Assembly: GCA_029210545.1 (NCBI GenBank)
Contig: JARGFV010000087.1
Span: 1-10,926 of the forward strand
Length of the DNA stretch: 10,926 bases
Origin: a bacterium
GTDB lineage: Bacteria; BMS3Abin14
Reading direction: 5' to 3'
The notes below the pieces were generated by a model. The model made no database searches, had not been told where the DNA came from, and was given only the letters and a program-made list of their open reading frames with translations. Every line of letters begins with the position of its first letter. Position 1 is the stretch's first letter. Shown in pieces: positions 1 to 6,111 of this stretch. A program made the position numbers and the translations under genes.

Positions 1-8
1 GATAATCA

Positions 9-245
9 CCAAAGTCTGTGCGAGACTTTGGCTCAACGGAAAGGAAAAAGCGGGGTTTTTCCTTTCCTCACGGATCGATGACATTATTTCCGGCCATCGA
101 TCCGGGCGTCCTTCCCGGACGCAACGGGTCATCGATCCGGGCACCCTTCCCAGGCGCGGCTAGTCATTTGCGGGTCATTGATTTTGGCACCCCGCGCGGG
201 GTGCGTTGATGGACTTTTTGCGAGTCCATCAATTTTCAGAAAATT
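9..245. repeat. Cluster of tandem, unlike hairpins (no gene)
   Basis: This gene-free stretch is a chain of separate inverted repeats. They are: 9-17 with 23-31 (9-bp stem, loop GTGCG); 38-49 with 56-67 (12-bp perfect stem, loop GCGGGG); 71-80 with 95-104 (10-bp stem, 14-nt loop); 106-111 with 117-122 (6 bp); 187-204 (an 18-bp perfect palindrome centred on GCGC); 206-215 with 223-232 (10-bp stem, loop TTTTGCG); and 231-245 (AATTTTC/AAAATT, 1-nt loop). The stems differ in sequence, yet the hairpins at 9-31 and 206-232 share TGCGAG in the same place, at the 3' side of the loop and the first bases of the right arm. None is a canonical GC-stem plus T-run terminator. The hairpins are read directly from the sequence; their function is unknown. 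Confidence 0.8.
95..157. repeat. Imperfect 28-bp direct repeat, two copies 35 bp apart
   Basis: CATCGATCCGGGC begins at 95 and again at 130. The similarity continues through CCTTCCC to a CGC ending at 122 and 157, 24 of 28 positions identical. A weaker third relative starts at 176 (about 13 of 17 matching). The first copy supplies the right arm of the 71-104 hairpin and all of the 106-122 hairpin. The second copy has lost the hairpin because of changes in one arm. Confidence 0.75.
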
Positions 246-248
246 GCT

Positions 249-302
249 CTTCGCCGGACTCAGCCCACAGGGACATATAAAGATGGGCGCTGTCCGGCGA
301 AG
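249..302. repeat. 11-bp inverted repeat spanning the end of the ABC ATPase remnant
   Basis: CTTCGCCGGAC at 249-259 is the exact reverse complement of GTCCGGCGAAG at 292-302, separated by 32 nt. The stop codon of the transporter remnant (260-262, minus) lies just inside the left arm, so this could form a stem-loop at the end of its transcript. There is no following T-run on either strand, so a terminator role is not demonstrated. Confidence 0.6.
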
Positions 303-611
303 TAACACGCCACTACATTCCCTTCTGCCATCTTTTTCAGCTCCGGCTGATGCTCCGTGCACACCTCCTCGGCGTAGGGGCAGCGGTTGTGGAACCGGCA
401 CCCCGGGGGGCGGCTTGATGGGGCTGGGAACGTCCCCCTTCAGGATCGTGTTTTTCGCGGTTCGGTGGGGATCAGGACCAGGCGCGGCGCCCATGAGAGC
501 CTGGGTGCAGGGGTGCAGGGGGGTGTTGTAAAGCGTCTTTTTATCCGCCAGCTCCACCACCTGCCCCAGGTACATGACCGCCACCCTGTCCGCGATGTGC
601 TCCACCACGGA
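260..611 (-). pseudogene. Remnant of oligopeptide/dipeptide ABC transporter ATP-binding protein, C-terminal part only
   Basis: Read on the minus strand from about 611, the translation begins [20 protein letters not shown] and continues through a [18 protein letters not shown] segment to [10 protein letters not shown]. This is the end of the ATPase domain and the C-terminal region of OppF/DppF-type ATPases, which power peptide import at the inner membrane. The frame then breaks at a C6 run (405-410, C on the minus strand). One base fewer restores [15 protein letters not shown] and a tail ending [17 protein letters not shown] with a stop at 260-262, the cysteine-containing oligopeptide-transporter C-terminal domain. 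Upstream of 611 homology stops abruptly: the usual SHDL before SVVEH is missing, as are Walker A, Walker B and the signature motif. About 115 codons remain of a ~320-residue protein. It is a 5'-truncated, frameshifted relic and is unlikely to be functional. Confidence 0.85.
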
Positions 612-685
612 AAACCAGGACCTGTTCCCGAAGAACGCGCCCGCTCCTTCTATTCACCTCCATATAGTTCCCGGCTTCTCCCCTC

Positions 686-718
686 ATGCTGTTTTTCGTT
701 TTTGACGGAAAACAGCAT
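686..718. promoter_or_regulatory. 13-bp palindrome abutting the lexA promoter -35
   Basis: ATGCTGTTTTTCG (686-698) pairs with CGGAAAACAGCAT (706-718), with one G-T wobble and a 7-nt centre. The right arm ends at the first base of the -35 hexamer (718), so this could be an operator or an upstream element. It contains CTGT and ACAG but 19 bp apart, which does not fit the Escherichia coli LexA box (8-bp spacer). The role is inferred from position only. Confidence 0.5.
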
Positions 719-746
719 TGACTTACGCAAAACTTACGCATATACT
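718..746 (+). promoter_or_regulatory. Sigma70-type promoter for lexA
   Basis: TTGACT (718-723) is followed after exactly 17 bp by TATACT (741-746). Each hexamer matches the consensus at five of six positions and the spacing is ideal. The expected transcript start is near 753, giving a leader of about 110 nt before the lexA ATG at 864. The spacer holds a direct repeat that would place a bound repressor squarely on the promoter. Confidence 0.75.
721..740 (+). promoter_or_regulatory. Direct repeat ACTTACGCA x2, candidate LexA operator
   Basis: ACTTACGCA occurs at 721-729 and 732-740, an 11-bp period that puts both copies on the same face of the helix. It overlaps the -35 and fills the spacer of the lexA promoter. 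LexA normally represses its own gene. The alphaproteobacterial LexA box (GTTC-N7-GTTC) is also a direct repeat with an 11-bp period; here the equivalent would be TTAC-N7-TTAC. No second copy was found by eye upstream of imuB, which fits one promoter serving the whole cassette. LexA binding is inference. Confidence 0.5.
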
Positions 747-751
747 TCAAG

Positions 752-848
752 CCAGAATTCAGGATCCAGGAGCCAGAATCAAGAATAATCCTTCCGGATC
801 CGGTGGCACGGCCGAAGGTTTTCTACTGACTCCTGAATTCTGAATTCT
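752..848 (+). repeat. Inverted pair of heptamer arrays forming a long stem-loop in the lexA leader
   Basis: Five degenerate 7-bp units (type CCAGAAT / CCAGGAG) run from 752 to 786. Four more units of the same family on the opposite strand (type GAATTCT) run from 821 to 848. Positions 754-776 pair with 826-848: 20 of 23 positions are Watson-Crick, one is G-U and two are C-A mismatches. The loop is about 49 nt. The hairpin lies wholly within the predicted transcript leader and ends 4 nt before the Shine-Dalgarno sequence, so it could affect lexA translation or mRNA stability. Confidence 0.7.
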
Positions 849-852
849 ATTC

Positions 853-857
853 GGAGG
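853..857 (+). promoter_or_regulatory. Ribosome binding site of lexA
   Basis: GGAGG lies 6 nt before the ATG at 864. It is the best Shine-Dalgarno sequence in the cassette and fixes the lexA start. Confidence 0.85.
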
Positions 858-863
858 TTTTTC

Positions 864-1463
864 ATGACACCCATAACCCCCAAGCAGAAACGGTTCCTCG
901 ACTTCGTCATCGAGCACACCGAGCGGGAGGGCTACGCTCCCTCCCAGCAGGAGATCGCCAACGCCCTGGGTTACAAATCGCTGGGCACAGTCCAGAACTA
1001 CCTGACCCGCCTCGAGCGGGAGGGCCTCGTCGAGAAGAGCTGGAACGCCCGGAGGGGTATCCGGGTCCGTCTTCCCGAAGGGTACGGCTACCAGCTTCCC
1101 CTTGCCGGGATCGTCTCGGCCGGAAAGCCCATCGAGGCCATCGAGACCCGTGACACCATCGCCGTGCCGCCCACCATGGCTCGCGAGGGCAACTTCGTCC
1201 TGCGGGTAGAGGGGCAGTCCATGATCGAGGACGGGATCCTGGACGGGGACTACGTCGTCGTCCGCAAGCAGGAGTATGCCGAGAGAGGGCAGACCGTCGT
1301 TGCCATCATGGGCAACGAGGCCACGGTGAAGAGGTTCCACCGGAAGGGGGGCCGCATCGAGCTGCATCCTGCCAATTCGGCCATGGAGCCGATCATCGTC
1401 CAGGACGACGAGACGTTCAGGATCGAGGGTGTGGTCGTTGGAGTCATCCGTCACTTGAAGTGA
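864..1463 (+). CDS. lexA: LexA repressor (SOS regulator, self-cleaving)
   Basis: The 199-residue product has the usual LexA length and layout. Residues 1-65 form the winged helix-turn-helix: TPKQKRFLDFVIEH, then PSQQEIANALGYKSLGTVQ, whose last part is the recognition helix and differs from the SPNAAEEHL of E. coli. The S24-type cleavage/dimerisation domain follows: Ala81-Gly82 in PLAGIVSAGKP is the scissile bond, Ser119 in VEGQSMIEDG the nucleophile and Lys156 in EATVKRFHR the general base. By family knowledge it binds SOS operators as a dimer and cleaves itself when RecA-ssDNA filaments form. The start is set by GGAGG 6 nt upstream. It heads a lexA-imuB-dnaE2 cluster and is probably autoregulated through the direct repeat in its promoter. 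All catalytic residues are present, so it should be functional. It may be a second, cassette-specific LexA rather than the global one; the window cannot show which. Confidence 0.95.
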   Translation: MTPITPKQKRFLDFVIEHTEREGYAPSQQEIANALGYKSLGTVQNYLTRLEREGLVEKSWNARRGIRVRLPEGYGYQLPLAGIVSAGKPIEAIETRDTIAVPPTMAREGNFVLRVEGQSMIEDGILDGDYVVVRKQEYAERGQTVVAIMGNEATVKRFHRKGGRIELHPANSAMEPIIVQDDETFRIEGVVVGVIRHLK

Positions 1464-1483
1464 CATAGGACTCCAACGAGTCC
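1451..1483 (+). other. Two small hairpins at the lexA 3' end
   Basis: TCACTT-G-AAGTGA (1451-1463) is a palindrome that includes the lexA stop codon. GGACTC-CAAC-GAGTCC (1468-1483) is a 6-bp stem with a 4-nt loop immediately after it. No T-run follows, so this is not a convincing intrinsic terminator and readthrough into imuB is likely. Confidence 0.45.
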
Positions 1484-1535
1484 AGTGTGCAAAGGGCAGA
1501 GTAAAGGAAAAGCGATACAATTATGGTCTATTTTG

Positions 1536-1660
1536 AGGCTTTCAAGGGTGCGTCAGATACAAGGCCAGAGGGATGAGGAAGATAGAGATTCCGCCACAGG
1601 CGATCGAGTATCACCGAACCCCGACAATCCAGCCATCGGCGATACAGTTGTCCCTCCATC
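1536..1660 (+). repeat. Decayed copy of the palindromic intergenic element
   Basis: AGATACAAGGCCAGAG at 1555-1570 is identical to 1700-1715. The similarity extends left (an AGGnTTTC-AAG block at 1536 matching 1681) and right (GAGGAA at 1575-1580 and 1720-1725). Further right, GGCGATACAGT near 1638-1650 resembles the GGCGATAACGCAGT right half of the second copy. The left boundary is supported by the exact 16-mer; the right boundary is approximate. The period between copies is 145 bp. Confidence 0.6.
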
Positions 1661-1681
1661 GCTCACCATCATAATCTCTTA

Positions 1682-1804
1682 GGTTTCCAAGAAGGGGTTA
1701 GATACAAGGCCAGAGCCCCGAGGAACACCGGAGGCGTATATGATGACATACGTCGAGGATTTCCGAGGGGCGATAACGCAGTAGATGATCCCTTATTGGA
1801 AACC
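1682..1804. repeat. ~123-bp imperfect palindromic intergenic element
   Basis: The ends are an exact inverted repeat: GGTTTCCAA (1682-1690) and TTGGAAACC (1796-1804). Inside, the two halves are imperfect reverse complements (AAGGG/CCCTT, GCCCC/GGGGC, GAGGAA/TTTCC), converging on a centre near 1743 with CGTAT and ATACG flanking ATGATGAC. A transcript could fold it as one long hairpin. It carries no transposase, so it is best described as a small non-autonomous or REP/MITE-like element. From memory, similar strings (a GATACAAGGC motif, a GGCGTATAT...ATACGTCGAGG core and CGATAACGCAG) recur between genes in Deltaproteobacteria; this needs a search. Its right end reaches to within 13 nt of the imuB start. 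Confidence 0.75.
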
Positions 1805-1816
1805 GCATTAATCACC

Positions 1817-3064
1817 GTGGATAGAGAGATCTTGCACATATACATCCCCTCCTTCCCCATCACCCTGGCCCGCGCCTCCAACCCCTCCCTCAGAAGCCGG
1901 GCCGTGGTCGTGGCGCCGGGGCACTCGGAGCGCGCCCCCGTTCAGCATCTGTCCGGCGAGGCCCGTTCCGAGGGGATCCACGAGGGGATGCCCCTTTTCC
2001 GGGCCCGGCGCCTGTGTCCCTCCCTCGTCATCCTCCCCCCTGACCCCCATCGCCTGTCCGGGGGGATCAGGGCCCTCATCCGGCTGACACGGGAATACAC
2101 CCCTGTCTGGGAACCCGCCGCCGCCGGGCGCATCTACCTGGACTTCACCGGCTCCACGCGTCTCTTCGGAACGGGACGCGACGCCGCCTTGCGCCTCGAG
2201 CGTGATCTTGAAAGACGGCTTCGTCTCACCGGCGCGGTGGGCGTGGCCGGCAACAAGCTGGTGTCGAAGATCGCGGCTGAGTGCCTGGACAAACCGGGCA
2301 TCTGCGACGTCTTCAAAGGGGGCGAAGCGGGCTTCATCGCCCCCCTGCCGGCGATCGTCCTCCCCGGCGTGGGGCACACCCGTGAGCAGACCCTGCTTAC
2401 GGATCTCAACCTGCGCCTGGTGGGCCAGATCGCGGCCCTTACCCTGCCCCAGCTCCTGCTGCCCTTCGGTCCCTTCGCCCCCCTTCTTCACCAGAGGGCG
2501 AAGGGGGTCGACCCTTCGCCTGTCCTTACGCCGCGCCGGACACCTGAACTGGCGGCCGAGTGCCGGCTGGAGCGGGAGGAAAACGACGACACCGTCCTGC
2601 TCGCCGAACTTTACCGCCTTGCCGAGGAGTGCGGAATGCGTCTGCGCCGGAGATCGAAGAAGGCGGCGAAGTTAACGCTCACCGTTCACTACGCCGACGG
2701 CGTATCAGGCACGAGGAGCGGAGACGTCACCCCCGCGGCCTCCGGCGACAGGGCGCTCTTCGAGAACGCCCGGCGCCTCTACGACCGCGCCTGTGAGCGC
2801 CGGGTCCGGGTCAGGAGCATGCGCCTTCTGTGCGAAAAGATTACGGAGCCTCGACGGCAGATAGAGATGTTCGAACAAGGCAGCCGTCCAAAATCACAGA
2901 GTGAATCGGTCCAGGCTGCCCTGGATGCGGTGCGGAACAGATTCGGGATGAGTGCTGTCGGGTGGGGAAGGACGGCTGTCCAAGTGCAGGGTGCAGAGTG
3001 CAGAGTGCAGAGGTTTAAACCCAAAACCCAAAACCCGAAACTCAAGACCTGGAATCGGCCCTGA
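1817..3064 (+). CDS. imuB: ImuB-type Y-family polymerase homologue, catalytic residues lost
   Basis: A 415-residue protein from the GTG at 1817. An in-frame TTG at 1796 would add 7 residues but lies inside the palindromic element. It follows the Y-family (DinB/ImuB) plan: palm/fingers (REILHIYIPSF at 3-13, MPLFRARRLCP, WEPAAAGRIYLDFTG near 98-112, GVAGNKLVSKIAAE), helix-hairpin-helix near 176-207 and a little-finger domain near 240-340. In DinB the catalytic residues are D8, D103 and E104; here they are Tyr9, Gly104 and Arg105, and D10 is Pro11, so polymerase activity is not expected. QIEMF (348-352) is a sliding-clamp binding motif. By analogy with ImuB it should link clamp and DnaE2 during lesion bypass. 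It lies 5 bp before dnaE2. The last ~27 residues are encoded mostly by heptamer repeats and are probably an acquired tail. No good Shine-Dalgarno sequence is seen. Confidence 0.85.
   Translation: MDREILHIYIPSFPITLARASNPSLRSRAVVVAPGHSERAPVQHLSGEARSEGIHEGMPLFRARRLCPSLVILPPDPHRLSGGIRALIRLTREYTPVWEPAAAGRIYLDFTGSTRLFGTGRDAALRLERDLERRLRLTGAVGVAGNKLVSKIAAECLDKPGICDVFKGGEAGFIAPLPAIVLPGVGHTREQTLLTDLNLRLVGQIAALTLPQLLLPFGPFAPLLHQRAKGVDPSPVLTPRRTPELAAECRLEREENDDTVLLAELYRLAEECGMRLRRRSKKAAKLTLTVHYADGVSGTRSGDVTPAASGDRALFENARRLYDRACERRVRVRSMRLLCEKITEPRRQIEMFEQGSRPKSQSESVQAALDAVRNRFGMSAVGWGRTAVQVQGAECRVQRFKPKTQNPKLKTWNRP
2984..3051 (+). repeat. Heptamer arrays inside the 3' end of imuB
   Basis: Four units of type GTGCAGA run from 2984 to 3011, and five of type AAACCCA (progressively diverged) from 3017 to 3051. 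Both have a 7-bp period but unrelated unit sequences. The imuB frame runs through them, giving a Gln/Lys/Pro-rich tail after the natural-looking end of the domain (RNRFGMSAVGWGR). Because 7 is not a multiple of 3, units are read in all frames. Confidence 0.85.
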
Positions 3065-3069
3065 TCCTC

Positions 3070-6000
3070 ATGGCCGATTTCGTCCCCCTCCACGTCCATT
3101 CCTCCCATTCCCCGGCATGGGGGATCCACGACCCGGAGAAGCTGTGTGCCGCGGCCCGGAAGATGGGGATCCGACGGATGGCCCTTACGGACCGCAACGG
3201 ACTGTACGGCATCCCCCGTTTCCTGGCCTGCGCCGCCGAGGCGGGCATCGAGCCGATCATCGGTGCCGAGGCCGTGGCCGGTCGCCACCGGGCCGTTCTC
3301 CTCGCCCGCGACCAGGGAGGCTATGAGAACCTGTGCCGCCTCCTTTCGGACCTTCACTGCCGGGAGCGGTTCGACCTTCCGGCGGCCCTCGCGGCCGGCT
3401 GCGAGGGACTGAGCGTCATCACCGACGATCCCGGGGTCCTGCTCCCCCTGAAGCGAAAGGGGTTTTGCGATCTTTACGTGGAGCTTTCACCGGGGCACCG
3501 CATGCACGACGCCCTGGCTCTGGCCAGGGACCACGGCATCCCCCCGGCAGCCACCACCCGGGCCCTGCTCCTCCAGCCCGGGGACCATTACCTGCACCGG
3601 GTGCTCCGGGCCATCGCCTTAAACACCCGGCTGTCCCGCCTGACACCAGCCGAGACAGCCTCCGAAGCCGACCTTCTCATGCCCTTCGAAAGGGTCACAG
3701 ACCATTACCCCCACTGCCCGGAGGCGATGGAAAACACGCTCCGGCTGGCCAATGGCTGCCGCACCGACTGGGGCCGAAGCGGTTTCATTTTTCCATCCTT
3801 CGACCGGATGACCGACGGGGAGGCTTTCAAAACCCTCTCAGAGCGCGCCCGTTCGGGCGCGGCGCGGCGTTTCGGAACCATCTCTCCCGAGATAGAAGGG
3901 CGCCTCCACCGGGAGCTTGGCCTTATCCGCGACAAGGGGTTCGCCCACTATTTCCTGGTGGTTGAGGAACTGGCCAACCGCTCGCCGGGCACCTGCGGCC
4001 GGGGAAGCGCCGCCGCCTCCCTGGTGGCCTACTGCCTCGGCATCACCCACGTGGATCCCATCCGCCACAACCTGTTCTTCGAACGGTTCCTCCATGAAGG
4101 GCGGATCGACCCTCCCGACATCGACGTGGATTTTCCCTGGGATGAGCGTGACGGGATCCTCGATTACGCCTTCGCCAGGTACGGGTCACGGAGAACCGCC
4201 ATGGTGGCCAACCAGGTTGGTTTCCGGGCCAGGGCCGCTGTCCGTGAAGTGGCCAAGGTTTTCGGTGTCCCGGCGGCCGAGATCAGGACCATTACCCGCC
4301 GCTTGTCGGGCTTCGGCCGGCCCTCGAAGGCGGGTGACCGGGTCCACAACCACCCCCTGTTCCGGGGTGAGACCCTCGACGGCCGGTGGCGCGAGATCAT
4401 TGCCGTCGCGTCGAAACTTGACGGACAGCTGCGGCGCCTTTCCCTCCACTGCGGCGGGCTGGTGGTGGTCCCCGACGAGATCCGCCGTCACGTCCCTGTC
4501 CAGGTCTCGGCCAAGGGGCTGCCGGTGATCCAGTGGGAAAAGGACCAGGCCGAAGCCGCCGGCCTCGTGAAGATCGACATCCTGGGGAACCGCTCCCTGG
4601 CCGTTATCCGGGACGCCCTGGCGGCCATCAAGGCCAATACCGGGATCGAGATCGACTACGCCGCCTGGCAGCCCCTCGACGACGAGAGGACCTGCCGCCT
4701 TATCCGGGAGGGGCGGACCATGGGCTGTTTTTACATCGAGTCTCCCGCCACCCGGCAGCTGCTGGCCCGCATGTGGGGTCCGGCTCCTGGCCCCCGGACC
4801 CTCGCGTGCGACCTGTTCGAGCATCTTGTCATGGCATCCTCCATCATCCGGCCGGCCGCCAACTCGTGGATACTGGAGTTCGTCGCCCGCATGAGGGGCA
4901 AGCACTGGAAGTCACTGCACCCTCTCCTCGACGACGTCCTGGATGAAACCTACGGCATCGCCGTCTACCAGGAGCAGATCACCCGCATGGCCATGGCCCT
5001 GGCCGGGTTCTCGGCTTTCGAGGGGGACCAGCTGAGGAAGATCGTGACGAAAAAGAGCCACGGCAAAAAACTGGGGGATTACAAAGCCCTGTTCATGGAA
5101 GGTTGTGCGAAGCACAATATCAGCAAAGAGACGTCGTCTCTTTGCTGGGAGCAGATCCTCTCCTTTTCCGGTTACTCCTTCTGCAAGCCCCATTCGGCCT
5201 CCTACGCCCTGGTCAGCTGCAAAGCGGCGTGGCTCAAGGCCAACTACCCCGCCGAGTTCATGGCTTCCGTCATCTCCAACCAGGGCGGGTTCTACTCGGC
5301 CTTCGCCTACATGTCCGAGGCAAGGCGCCTGGGGATCGGGATCCTGCCCCCCGACATCAACACCAGCGCCTGGCATTACACCGGGAAAGGCCGTGAACTC
5401 CGGGTCGGTTTGATCCAGATTCACGGTCTTTCCCGCAAGGGGGCCGAGGCCCTGCTGCGGGAAAGGGAGAAGGGAGGAGTCTACTCAGGGTTCACCGACC
5501 TCGCGAGAAGGGTCAGCCTGGACCCTTCAGATCTGCGGCTCCTCATACGGGCCGGGTGTTTCGACTCGGTGGAAGGGACCGGGAAACGTTCACGGCTGCA
5601 CTGGGAATTGCTGGCCGCTGGTCACAGGAAATCGACGCCCGGGACCCTTTCCCTTTTCGATGATGAACCGGCAAACCTTCCCGAGGCCCTGCCCTATGAC
5701 GAAAAAACGGTTTTGAACCAGGAGATCGACACCCTGGGCATGCTGGCCTCCCGCCACCCACTCACCCTCTACCGGGACACCCTGGCCCGGATAAAAACAG
5801 TGCCGGCAAGCCGGATCGGCGGACACGTCGGCCGGACAGTCACCATGGCGGGCTGGTGGGTCACCGGAAAGCCGGTGAGCACGAAGCATGGCAAACCCAT
5901 GGAGTTCGTCACCTTCGAGGACACCACGGCCACCTTCGAGACCACCTTCTTTCCAAAGGCCTACGCCCGTTACTGCAGGACGCTTACCCGGCACCGGCCT

Positions 6001-6111
6001 TACCTGCTCCGGGGAACGGTGAAGGAGGAGTTCGGCGTGGCGACGCTGAACGTACAATGGATGGGGGGGATTGGCCGAAAACGGCCAGAGTGTTTAGAGT
6101 TCAGAGTCTAG
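3070..6111 (+). CDS. dnaE2: Error-prone DNA polymerase III alpha subunit, DnaE2/ImuC type
   Basis: 1013 residues, shorter than replicative DnaE (~1160) and near DnaE2 length. In order: N-terminal PHP domain (HVH at 8-10, GAEA near 65-68), C-family polymerase core, tandem HhH near 740-830, clamp-motif-like TLSLF (859-863) and OB domain (about 915-998). The catalytic aspartates are Asp352 and Asp354 in PDIDVDF and Asp503 in KIDILG, all present, so it should polymerise DNA. Other family signatures are GRGSAAASLVAYCLGI (311-326), CFYIESPATRQLL and FCKPHSASYA. The PHP motif normally TDH is TDR (40-42), so the metal site is probably non-functional. By family knowledge it performs mutagenic lesion bypass with ImuB under SOS control. 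It starts 5 bp after the imuB stop with no clear ribosome binding site, suggesting translational coupling. The last residues (LEFRV) and the stop codon lie in a heptamer array. Confidence 0.92.
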   Translation: MADFVPLHVHSSHSPAWGIHDPEKLCAAARKMGIRRMALTDRNGLYGIPRFLACAAEAGIEPIIGAEAVAGRHRAVLLARDQGGYENLCRLLSDLHCRERFDLPAALAAGCEGLSVITDDPGVLLPLKRKGFCDLYVELSPGHRMHDALALARDHGIPPAATTRALLLQPGDHYLHRVLRAIALNTRLSRLTPAETASEADLLMPFERVTDHYPHCPEAMENTLRLANGCRTDWGRSGFIFPSFDRMTDGEAFKTLSERARSGAARRFGTISPEIEGRLHRELGLIRDKGFAHYFLVVEELANRSPGTCGRGSAAASLVAYCLGITHVDPIRHNLFFERFLHEGRIDPPDIDVDFPWDERDGILDYAFARYGSRRTAMVANQVGFRARAAVREVAKVFGVPAAEIRTITRRLSGFGRPSKAGDRVHNHPLFRGETLDGRWREIIAVASKLDGQLRRLSLHCGGLVVVPDEIRRHVPVQVSAKGLPVIQWEKDQAEAAGLVKIDILGNRSLAVIRDALAAIKANTGIEIDYAAWQPLDDERTCRLIREGRTMGCFYIESPATRQLLARMWGPAPGPRTLACDLFEHLVMASSIIRPAANSWILEFVARMRGKHWKSLHPLLDDVLDETYGIAVYQEQITRMAMALAGFSAFEGDQLRKIVTKKSHGKKLGDYKALFMEGCAKHNISKETSSLCWEQILSFSGYSFCKPHSASYALVSCKAAWLKANYPAEFMASVISNQGGFYSAFAYMSEARRLGIGILPPDINTSAWHYTGKGRELRVGLIQIHGLSRKGAEALLREREKGGVYSGFTDLARRVSLDPSDLRLLIRAGCFDSVEGTGKRSRLHWELLAAGHRKSTPGTLSLFDDEPANLPEALPYDEKTVLNQEIDTLGMLASRHPLTLYRDTLARIKTVPASRIGGHVGRTVTMAGWWVTGKPVSTKHGKPMEFVTFEDTTATFETTFFPKAYARYCRTLTRHRPYLLRGTVKEEFGVATLNVQWMGGIGRKRPECLEFRV

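Larger units (their letters stand above)
1464..1816. other. 353-bp non-coding gap between lexA and imuB
   Basis: No open frame here resembles ImuA/SulA-RecA-like proteins, the gene that commonly sits between lexA and imuB in this type of cassette. The gap is filled by two related repeat elements (described separately) and has no convincing separate promoter or SOS-like operator. Confidence 0.7.

Noticed and set aside
38-67. Intrinsic terminator
   Set aside because: The 12-bp stem is A/T-rich with a G-rich loop, the reverse of a GC stem followed by a T-run, and no intact gene ends nearby.
18-209. Short open frame in the left hairpin cluster
   Set aside because: It crosses several perfect inverted repeats, has no ribosome binding site and no recognisable protein features.
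686-718. An E. coli-type SOS box (CTGT...ACAG) upstream of lexA
   Set aside because: CTGT at 689 and ACAG at 712 are 19 bp apart instead of 8, so the site is reported only as a palindrome of unknown role.
178-788. Plus-strand open frames across the ABC ATPase remnant
   Set aside because: The minus strand gives clear OppF/DppF similarity; the plus-strand translations are low-complexity shadows.
1485-1682. Small open frame between lexA and imuB as an imuA remnant
   Set aside because: The translation shows no RecA/ImuA-like motif, and most of it is the decayed palindromic element.
3333-5424. Several 70-240 codon frames inside dnaE2 on both strands
   Set aside because: High GC keeps alternative frames open. 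The translations are Arg/Pro/Gly-rich, lack family motifs, and lie wholly inside the well-supported polymerase gene.
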